This document shows, one piece after another, positions 44,526-54,212 of a stretch of 64,000 nt of DNA (the stretch's first letter is position 1; every line of letters starts with the position of its first letter). A program made the translations under genes and the position numbers. Under the pieces are notes generated by a model. That model had not been told where the DNA came from, did no database searches, and saw only the letters and a program-made list of their open reading frames with translations. Origin of the DNA: Collybiopsis luxurians FD-317 M1 (taxonomy: Eukaryota; Basidiomycota; Agaricomycetes; Agaricales; Omphalotaceae); the NCBI GenBank assembly GCA_000827265.1, contig KN834818.1, positions 27,287-91,286 of the forward strand, read 5' to 3'.

Positions 44526-47460
44526 CTACACTAAACCCACACCCCCTGAAGCAGCAGTAATAACAGCACACCTCCCATTCCCCTCGTCCGGAAGGCCGCG
44601 AACAACCTCAAGCCCCGGATAATCAAGCGATGCAATCTTCATCAATCCACTATCATACCTAGGCCATACCCAGTTTGTCTCTTCTAATATCTGTAAGGTA
44701 CTCTTATACGCCGGCCCTCTAGCCGCCAGATCCTCCCTGTTCAAGTTGGGATCTCCAGTATGCGCAAAAGTAGACCACAAATCTTGCACAAGATTCGTAT
44801 AAAATATGTCAGCTGGTATGCGCACGGGCTCTGAGAAGATGTGATACGTTCCAAAGACCTACAAAAATGGTGTGGCGTGTTTTTCAGATTTACAGATGAA
44901 TATGGATATAGCAAAGCACCACACGATTACGACGGAAATGAAAAATGGGATAGATCTAGAACGTACCTCGTAAAGATCTCCCGAATGGCACCGATAGTAA
45001 GGCTGAGGCATTCCCACAGGAAATGTGCATAGCTCGAAGGGATCGAAAAACGATAGACCATACGCATGTTGCATGGAGTAGACGTACCTAACAAAAAGAC
45101 TGTTTAATGATGTTCCAAGCCAAGCCAACAAAATAAAACGTAGGGAAGCGGTGAAAGTAGGGGTTGAGTGATCTTACATCGCAGGGAAAGCACTAGATTT
45201 AGAAGCAGCAGCTATCATGTTCTCCGCGGGACAAGTGAGGGACCAATCCGTATAGGCACTGATGGTTGCGTTATCTGATACCAATTATGATGAGAAACAC
45301 GCTTAAAAAAAACACAAACAAACGAAAAAACCAAAAAGAAGAGCACGCCAGAAAGAGACGAAACGAGAACATACAAACATTAACATCTTCGGATACAGTC
45401 CAGAGTCCAGACTTCAACACGCTTTGCGCAAGAGGAGCGCCTAACGCGAGGATTAAAGACTGGTTGAAATTGGTGGCATTGGGTGAGATAGTCGTTCCGA
45501 GCAATCTAGTCCAGTAATCAACAGGTCAAGATCAAAAAAGGGAAGGGACAAAAAACATACGACTGTCCTTCCTCGGGCATGAAACCGAGCATAAAGGGCA
45601 CGCTGTTGACCGCCTTTGGACCCTTGGCCATTTGATTTACCGCGGAATCCAAAGCGTACACACCATCGATTACAGTGGTCCAGGCTCCGACAAAATTAGT
45701 GATGTTTAGTAAAACCTCAGCTGGTATTGCTTGCAGGCACGTTAAAAGCTCTGCGCCGGTTTCATTACATAGCGGAGAGAGAAAAGGCTCTAAACATGTG
45801 AGTAATTAGTTGTTGCACAGCGTGGTTTCGTTGCGAGAATTAAAAAAACCACACTCACCAACCAACTCAGAGACCTGTTCGTACGTCATAAATGTTCCTG
45901 ACCCTCCAGAGTGTGAAATCGCCGAATGAAAAAGTCCAGCAGCCTTTGGGCTCTTCAACAAATCCACGATCGACCACCCCCCAGCCGACTGCCCAAAAAT
46001 CGTCACCCTTTCCGGATCCCCACCAAACTGTGCCACATGCCCCTTCACCCACTCCAATGCAGCAATCTTGTCCGCCATAGCGTAGTTTCCTGGAACAGCT
46101 GAATCGTTGAATCCGAGGAAACCAAAGATATTCAGTCGGTAGTTGATCGTGACGAGGACAACGTCCCCTCTGGATACGAGTGGACCTCCGTCAAAGGTCT
46201 CATCAGATCCCATGCCGTTGATGTTAGCTCCTCCGTGGATCCAGAGCATCACCTAGAGATTTCCCCTACGGATGTTAGAGCCAAGCCAGAAAAAAAACCA
46301 TAAGGGGATATAGTACGAACGGGTCTCAGTGGTGCAGGAGATGCCGATAAGGAAGAGGGTATGTATGACGTGTACACGTTAAGATACAGGCTGGATTTAA
46401 TATGTTTCAGTACAGTGGAAAAGTGCACACACACACATAATATCACAACTCACCAGTCCTCACTTATTCCAGAAGGATTGAGGCCTGCGTCGTTGTTGGC
46501 AAAGGCCCCAAACTGTAGGCACGCAGGTTGGACTATAGAGTAAATACAGAGAAACGTCAATTACACGCATTTGGGGGGTTGTAATCAAGCTCACAAGCGG
46601 TCGCGTTGACAAATGAGCCTTTCCATGCTTGAGGGTACTGAAATCGCAATTTCCCAGTAGGCGGAGACGCATATGGAATACCCATAAACCTAAATACTGC
46701 GGCGCAAGCAAGGGTCAGGCGAAGTCAAGGGGAGAAAAGGTACAAGTTGATACCTAGATGATCTCGAACGCTATTTACGACCAGCAGGTTTAGGCATTAA
46801 GACTGCGGAAAGTGGAAAACGGCTATTCATACACACCCAGTAAAAACTGTGCCATCAGAAGTTACATTGATTTCCGGCAACACTGAAAACTGCGTGTCAA
46901 CTTGAGAGGTAAGCGGCGCAGAGTTGGAGCACAGGAAAGGTAGCTTTTCTGACTCGGCAGCAGCATGGTGAGAAGGCGAGGACAAGAACGGTGAGACTGA
47001 AGACCCCGAGGAAGAAGAATCCGATGCGACCCAAAATTGAGTGTTCTCGTCGAATTCCCCTAGATGCTTGAGGTACGATAGCTTGTTGATCACACTACGG
47101 AAAACGAAAGTTCAGATCATGCCATTTTCTTTAGTATCGATTGACGCCTACTCGGGTAGGCTTTCCCTTCTAAGTAGCGTTTCATCGACCTCTTCGCAAA
47201 TGCGAGAAGCATCGCTCAACGTTTCGGGATCGTAAAATAGCAATGCACTAGTGCGATTACCGAAAGCCTATTTCAATCCATTTGCACAGTCATTTCGCGA
47301 AAAAAAAAGCGAAAACGAAAGTTTCTCCAAGCCTCACCTCCCAATTTCCGTCGTTGTCAAATAAAAGAGAAACCGATCTCTCTTTCGCCTGTTCTGCACC
47401 TGACGCAAAATATAATAAACTGCTCAAAAGCAACGTGAGTAATGGGGAGAGGGCCCTCAT
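44526..47460 (-). CDS. Secreted type-B carboxylesterase/lipase, copy 4
   Basis: Thirteen exons (47460-47338, 47267-47152, 47094-46837, 46770-46754, 46696-46595, 46532-46454, 46390-46321, 46252-45859, 45789-45561, 45505-45375, 45274-45178, 45087-44967, 44858-44526) encode 689 residues. Signal peptide MRALSPLLTLLLSSLLYFAS, then HGGAN, GQSAGG, MPEEGQ and RCHSGD. It is the same family as copies 1-3 but more diverged and inverted. The exon equivalent to exon 4 of the others is split, giving a 17-bp micro-exon. The intron at the site of the GC-AG intron here begins GTGAGC. Exons otherwise align length for length with the tandem copies. It appears intact, and sits next to the repeat-peptide gene. 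Confidence 0.9.
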
Positions 47461-48453
47461 TGTGAGGCAAAATTTTTGATGAAATAAGCCAATGTAAGGG
47501 TCTTATATTCTTTCGAGCGTATCATGAGGTTCAAAAGGCCCTGGAGGGGGTCATATGTTCGAGTGGTCATCTAACGGGGTTTCGTCGGGCAAAGTTCTTG
47601 AGAACATCTCAAATAGTGAATACGGGGAAGGGGAGAGCTCGATAGCTACAGAGCGGGCTTTAGAGGGCTCATTAATCTATTAGGTGGGAGAAAAAGCTCA
47701 CCTTGAAAACTGCAGATACCGGTTTCGACATGTTCTAATAATTGAGTTGAATAATGATAATAGGCAGTTTCGTTTCATTATCAGAGTGAAAGCAGCGATA
47801 AAACAAAATTTCAATGGCCACTTTCTGCAGTGAGAGCTCTACAACGAAATTTAAGTTTGTGAAGAACGATTGAAGAACGAAGCTCATTGGCATAAGCGCC
47901 GTAACAACTTAGGCGCCTGTTTGGCTGGCCGTCCGGAGCCCGGGTCCACCGTCTCCCCGAACCGGGGGATTCGAAGCCCCGTCACTAAGGGCGGAGGTGC
48001 TGCCACTAGTGACAGGGCGAGGATGAACTATTCTTGCTGTTGCTGAGGAATCAGACCGTGCAAGGTCGGGATGTGACCTGGGCGGAAAGTGGGAAAGCTC
48101 AAGCTATACTCCAACGTCCCCCGAGGTATCTTGCAATGTACTTCAGTCCTGTACAGGCCGCTCAAGCTTTTTGTAGGGATCATCCCTCCTGCCCAGACAT
48201 CCAATCATAACAGGTGGCTCAAACACTGGATTCAGCCATCAACAAGAGTCCAAACCGCTCACACCACACCGCCACTCTATTAATTTTCCTCTGGTATCCA
48301 AGTAATATACAACCAGTGCACGACATATGCCAAAAAATCTACGAAACTAGTCGAGAGTTTTGGAAGAAAGTATATGCTTTATGTTCCTTCCAGCACAGCA
48401 CACGAACGAGCGAACGAATGAAAAGGGGAAATCATGACACGTCCTATGAAGAA
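47461..48453. other. Intergenic, with a GC-rich island at 47925-48020
   Basis: No gene recognised. The island holds GTCACTA...TAGTGAC inverted ends (about 47980-48012) and a T-arm-like GGGGATTCGAAGCCCC, but no full tRNA fold could be built. Confidence 0.4.
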
Positions 48454-49489
48454 TCAGTTGTATGGAACGATGTTTCCAACTCCGTCAGTCTTGACCGGCT
48501 GTGTGTTTAAGTATGAGTACCGGGATGTATTGACGGTCTATAACACACCGCGTACCTGTTCAGTGGGAATCTGTCTCTTGTTGTAGGGAACAATGTTTCC
48601 AACTCCGTCAGTCTTGACCGCCTGTTTGGTATTATTAGTATCGGGATAGATAGACCTTTCATAATGAACCACGCACCTCTTCAGTGGGAATCTGTCTCTT
48701 GTTGTAGGGAACAATGTTGCCAACACCGTCAGTCTTAACCGCCTGCTCGGTCGAATATTAGTAACACAATAAATACCTATCCTACAATACCCCACGCACC
48801 TCTTCAGTGGGAATCTGTCTCTTGTTGTAGGGAACAATGTTGCCGACTCCATCAGTCTTCACTGCCTGCTCGTTTAACGATTAGTACCAGAAGAAGTAGA
48901 CATTCTATAGCACACCACATACCTCTTCAGTGGGAATCTGTCTCTTGTTATAAGGAACAATGTTGCCGACTCCGTCAGTTTTCACCGCCTGCTCGTTTAA
49001 CAATTAGTACCAGAAGAGATAGACTTTCTATAGCACACCACGTACCTCTTCAGTGGGAATCTGCCTCTTGTCATAAGGAACGATGTTCCCAACTCCATCA
49101 GTCTTAACCGCCTCCTCAGTCGGAATCTGTCGCGAATAAGCAACAATCTTGCCATCGGGTGCCTTCACAGCGTTCTGCTCAGGTATCTGACGCGAGTAAG
49201 CGACGATTTTGCCGTCAGGTGCCTTCACAGCGTTCTGTTCAGGAATCTGTCGCGAGTAAGCGACGATCTTGCCGTCAGGCGCTTTGACAGCGTTCTGCTC
49301 GGGGATCTGACGAGAGTATGCGACGATTTTGCCATCAGGCGCTTTGACAGCGTTCTGCTCGGGGATCTGGCGCGAGTAAGCGACGATTTTGCCGTCGGGG
49401 GCTTTTACGGCGTTCTGCTCGGGGATTTGACGGCGGTAGACTTCGATGGTATCGAGAGGGCCTAGACCGCTCCGACGGGAAGCTTGTAG
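48454..49489 (-). repeat. Coding repeat array of the KEP gene
   Basis: Two arrays. 60-bp units (five, about 49132-49432) lie in one exon. Units of about 123 bp (66-bp exon plus about 57-bp intron), with exon starts at 48988, 48865, 48742, 48621 and 48498, carry near-identical exons and clearly homologous introns. Confidence 0.9.
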
Positions 49490-49634
49490 CTAGACGGAAG
49501 GAAAGGGAATTTTTAATACATTTAAATCCAAGGCGCAAAAGAAAGTGCTTTACCGGCATAGGAAGAGGGGAGGCGGTAGCTGGACCAGCCAAAAAGGCAG
49601 CCAAGAGGGTCAAGACGATTGTACGAGTCAACAT
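48454..49634 (-). CDS. Secreted Kex2-processed repeat protein (KEP) candidate
   Basis: Seven exons (49634-49554, 49489-49046, 48988-48923, 48865-48800, 48742-48677, 48621-48556, 48498-48454) give 277 residues in perfect phase. Signal peptide MLTRTIVLTLLAAFLAGPATA comes first. Exon 2 has five 20-residue repeats (QIPEQNAVKAPDGKIVAYSR), then a switch to a second repeat. Exons 3-6 are each 66 bp and encode one 22-residue unit including KR; exon 7 encodes the last, ending VPYN. Five KR sites would let Kex2 release four copies of QIPTEEAVKTDGVGNIVPYN plus a terminal variant. This layout is known for fungal KEPs, including pheromone-like peptides, repellents and ribosomal cyclic-peptide precursors. 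The actual product and role are unknown. No UstYa/DUF3328 partner is seen nearby. Confidence 0.85.
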
Positions 49635-49860
49635 GATTGGTCAATGAAAGAGAACGTTAAAAGGATAATTCGAGTTGGAAAAAATGAGTGCTGGAAGGTT
49701 CCTGCTGCCTGGCAAGGAAAGAAAGAAAGAAAAACTAGACGACACGGTGAGTAACAGCACGATTGGGGGGGCCAGAAGGGCTTACCTAGGAAATAACAGA
49801 GGAAAAGGGCAGTGAAGGGAAGGGGGAACGAACGAAAGAAGTGAATATTAATAGCGATGA

Positions 49861-49880
49861 GGGCCTTTTATGCTGTCAGG
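49861..49880 (-). promoter_or_regulatory. TATA box of the KEP gene
   Basis: On the minus strand GCATAAAAGGCCC lies about 230 bp before the ATG at 49634. It is the only TATA-like motif I see in that upstream region. Confidence 0.4.
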
Positions 49881-50319
49881 TCACCATCAATGATGGTAAC
49901 GAACTCAAGGGCACATGCCGAGATGTCCGTCCTTCAAGTCACGTTATACGCATGGTCGCTTGGGCAGTACCATTTGAATCCTCGGTTTCGTACATAGCTC
50001 TATGAATACCAGACGCATGTAGTCAATGACGACCACTTTGAGGTCTACCTCGACCGTGTCCCAAAACATAAGAAGAGGGACGGCAAACCCAGATGGTTGA
50101 CGCTTGTATTGATGTTGATTCAAAAATTCATTGCCTCGCCCGCCCGTCATCAAAGAAGGCAGTCTGCACCGCTTACCAGCAGTAGCATGTTAGTCTATGT
50201 GAGCCCTCTGTCAGCTAAAAATACGACTTTTAGTAATCAGTACCAACGCAAGAAAGTCAAGTTCGACAACTCACCTTGTAATACGTATTGAGGCTAAAAA
50301 AGTACTTCCAAACTATTTT
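49881..50319. other. No gene seen
   Basis: Region upstream of the KEP gene and before the tandem repeats. Nothing recognised. Confidence 0.4.
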
Positions 50320-52860
50320 TTAATTAGACTCCTCTTCATTGCGGTAAGAAAGTCTGATCTTTAGGAAGCGGAGGGCGTGGATTCAGTCAAGCTCCGTTCT
50401 CCGGCGGCGTGTCTGCGAGTACTTTGAGGGGGGAGGAGAAGTTGTATCCACCGACGTGATGTAATCTTCATGTGAAGTGCGGAAAAGATTGGGGCTGCCA
50501 GCACGCCTCGATGATTAATCAGTGCACTGAGAAGTAGAACAATTCGAGTGCGCTGGGCAAGGCTCAATGGAACATATACTTACTGCTACCCTGTTCCAAA
50601 TCTGGATGTAGAAATGTTCGGATGTGAACATACCTGGAGAATGAAAACTGAAATGGAACTTGGTTTAGGTGAGATCCTGAGCTGCGGCCTTGCGGAGATT
50701 AGAGACAAGAAAGGGAAAATTCGGAGAGGGCACTCATGCCTCTACCACATCCTTGTCTCCGACTCAGCGCATTTGATATGGAAACTTAATAACAACTACA
50801 TTATAAATCACAAAGACTCGTCCTGGAGCAGAAAATACCGAATTTGAAGTGGAGTGGAGGGGGCCCTAGATATCCGCCTTCAAATAGAGTGTCTTTGTAT
50901 CCGCCCAACGTCAAGCCGGAGGAGAAACTGTTGAAACAAACAGCTCAACTGGAATCCTCAAAAATAAGAAAAATTTCCCTGATCCAACCCCGGCATTTTG
51001 GTGCGTAGAATTGCGGGTATAAGACGAGTCGGGTAGAGGAAATCTACAGCCTTAGGTTTTATGTTTTATGTTCATTATGCTAACTCTTTTTAGGGACGGC
51101 GGTGTTGAAATTCTCTTGCTCTGGGTCTCACACGGATGTTCCGTGAGTTAATTTCAGGACCGTATTTCCCCAGGTGGTATGCACCGCCCAATGGATGTCG
51201 TGCCACACAGCGATGAAGGAAGACAACTTTGTTGTCAATCCGAAGGAGATACTCTACGCTCAACCACAACAAAAGAAACTTTAGAAAGAGTTCGGGTGCA
51301 GGAACTCGCTTCTTCCTAATTTCTCGAAAGATGTTAGAGAAGAACCAAACACCGCTGGCAGGCGTGCCGCTCTGTCGGGAGAGCTCTCAGGCAGCTTGGG
51401 CTGAAAGTCCGGCACCCATTCACATCGGATTCGAAGCAGCTAAAAAAGCGCAATCAACGCGCCAACGTCCAAAGGGGTTGTGGAAATCCTCGGTATAGTA
51501 AACTAAGGATGTGTCGGCCAATAAGCAGATAAGTGTGGCTAATCCCACTGCTCGGGTTCATCGGGTTCCATCTTAACTTATTCATATTAGTCGCTCACAT
51601 AAACGCACTGGCCGTATAAGCGCACTTCGTATTAAAATCAGGTACTTACTTCTGACTTATTCATTTTTGTTTACAGACTCCTCTTCATTTCGGTAAGAAA
51701 GTCTGGCTTTTGAGAAGCGGGGAGGGTGGATTCAGTCAACCTTCGTTCTCCGGGGTCCGGCGGTTTGTCTGTGAGTACGTTTTTGAGGATAGGAGGAGGA
51801 GAAGAGGTTGTATCCACCGACCTATGTAATCTACGTGTGAAGTGCGAAACAAATTGGGACCGCTCTGACGCCTTGATAATTGAGAAGGAAGAAGCTTCGG
51901 GTGCAGAACTCACTTCTCCCTATTTTTATACAGGAAGAACCAAGCCCGTTCGCAGGCGTACCCGTTCTATAGCAGGAACTCTCAGAAGGCTTACCAGTGG
52001 ACTGCAGGCCCGGCGTTCTCTTGCATCGGAATAGCCAAAACCGCCACTAGCTGTAACTTATAAGACTGACCCATCAACTTCCGAAGGGGTTGTGAGTTTG
52101 CTAAAGAAAAGTTTCGGCATAGTGTGTCGGTCGATAGATGACATTGGGTGTGGCTAATCCCTTAGGTTCGGGTTCAGCGGGTTCCAACTTAACCTATTCA
52201 TATTCATTGGTCACATACACTGGCACCTTGAACTCACCTCCTATTAATCAGGTACTTTCAACCTATTCGTTTTTTACAGACTTCTCTTCGTTGCGGTACG
52301 AGAGTCTGAATTCTGATGCACAGGAGCGTGGATTCGAGTTCAGTCAAGCTCCGCTTTCCGGCGGTGTGTCTTCAGGTATATCTTTGAGGGGGGGAGGAGA
52401 AATATCCACCGGCTTGATGCAAATTAAACTGTATGTGAATGCGGAAGAAATTGGGGGTGCTAGGACGCCTTGATAATGAAGTAGCGTGCTGAGAAGGAGA
52501 AAAAGCCCGGGTGCAGAATTCACTTCTTCCTAATTTCTCGACAGAAAGATGTCAGAGAAGAACTAATCCCCGTTTTCCGGCCTACCCACTCTGTGGTATG
52601 AACTTGGGTTGCAGGCTCGGCGCTCTTTTGCATCGGAGTAACCTAAAAGCGCCATCAGTGGAACTCATAAGCCTGGCCCATCAACCTCCGAAGGGGTTAT
52701 GAGTTTGCTAAAGAAAATTATCTGCATAATATGTTGGTTGATGGATGAGTGTTGCTAATCCCGCTCAGGCTCGGTTTCATCGGGTTCCAACTCAACCTAT
52801 TCATATTCATCGCTCACATACACGCACTGACAGTTTGCGAGAAAATTGCTCCAAAATGTA
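50320..52860. repeat. Imperfect tandem repeats, unit about 0.6 kb
   Basis: A block starting GACTCCTCTTCATT..GGTAAGAAAGTCTG recurs at about 50325, 51678 and 52280. A linked block with CACTTCTTCCTAATTTCTCG recurs at about 51305, 51910 and 52520, and one ending CATCGGGTTCCA...CATATTCATCGCTCACATA recurs at 51560, 52175 and 52775. Units are diverged and the first is truncated. On the minus strand the units carry short decaying frames; the one ending at 50361 starts with a signal-like stretch (RIVLLLSALINHRGVLAAPI). They may be remnants of a tandem small secreted protein gene. Confidence 0.6.
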
Positions 52861-54212
52861 TGTGCCTGCATACTTCGACAAATTTTAAGAAGCCAGTCTC
52901 CGATCAGAAGTAACTGCAACATTTTCAAAATTTGTACCCAGGCTGTTCGGCCTGTGACTGACAGCTGGAGCCTGTTACAAGAAAGAATTTCAGCCGCCAG
53001 AATGATAATATGGGTACGCGTAAGGTACGCGTGCGCGGAATTCAAATTTCGCAAATGAATGAATGGAAAAGGAACCAAGAGTCGAAATAGCCGAGGAGGA
53101 GGAGGAACGCATGAAATTGCTTTTCAGTCGAATGACTGCTCACTGTAAAGTCTAATTTATTACTCTTCGGATCAATGACCGACACATACGTCGGGATCCA
53201 AGAATGGATATAAAGAAAATCCCTCGGCGGATCTGCGGAATGGCAATGATCTGCTCGAGCCAGGTCACTTAATGCGGATGTATGCATTTTTCATGAATTT
53301 ACACTGAAAATCAATGCTTCGGTCACTTGCTGAAATACATCAGCAACTCCGCCGGGCAGGATGCATTTCCTATCGCGGACGGCGCGATCGAGAGCCTCTC
53401 AATCCTTTGCGGCTTGAGATTGCTAGTAGAGTCGGCTTTTAGTCGGCGAATCACAAGCCGCCATCAGCCGCAAAGCAGCCGGCTCCAACAACCGACGTAC
53501 CAGCAAAGCTCGAGTGAAACCAGTGAAGCCACCTTCAAGTTCCCCGCAGATGCCTCCCTAGAGCGAATACATAGACCTCTCCACTTACCACCAAATACCG
53601 TCGCTTCGTATTTTTAGAAGTGCTTTGACGGCAAGGCACGACCCGAGGTTGTAAAAGAGCCAACCGTCCCTGGGCCACTTCGTCTATGCCAACATTGATT
53701 CTTACCGTTAGATGCCGCTGATAATCGTTTTCTCAAATAGAAATATACGATGGCGCGTCTAAGCAAAAAGGGTAGCGACTCTGATTGATACTTTACGGTA
53801 TCACTAGCGGTTTCAGCGGCATTCTAACCCACTCTGCGTTGAGCCTTTCTCCCGTAGTGGTTAAGTATGTCTTTTTTTTCTTGCGAGGGCACAGCGGCCA
53901 TCTTCTGCATTCACTTCATTACCCTGCCTTGTGCGCTTCAAGTTCTATATCTAACAACACATACTGCAAGGTAGCTTCGCCAACAATACATCTTTGTTGA
54001 TGCCGAAAAGTCCAGCCTTTGGTTCTCATCGTCAAGTTGAATGGTGGGTTTCCTATTCAAGTTGGTGGGACGAGACGTGATAGTTCTCTAGAAAAAGGAC
54101 AACTCCTCGGTTCCCTCTGTATTGTTAGCGATATTTTTTAATCGACGGCGTTTAAAAGCAGGTGGGCGACTCTGTTGCGATGAACTAGCTTTTCCTGCTT
54201 TTAAACCTCTCC
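52861..54212. other. No gene recognised
   Basis: One open frame (53327-53617, +) is Ser/Gln-rich but unrecognised. The final few hundred bases are likely the promoter of the Zn2Cys6 gene. Confidence 0.4.

Noticed and set aside
44859..45131. Minus-strand frame treated as a separate small gene
   Set aside because: It is exon 11 of esterase 4 read into the neighbouring introns.
47950..47985. Possible tRNA T-arm (GGGGATTCGAAGCCCC)
   Set aside because: No matching acceptor or D-arm on either strand, and the arm has a mismatch.
48454..49489. CRISPR-like array from regular spacing
   Set aside because: The regular units are coding exons with homologous introns, not short repeats with unique spacers, and the genome is eukaryotic.
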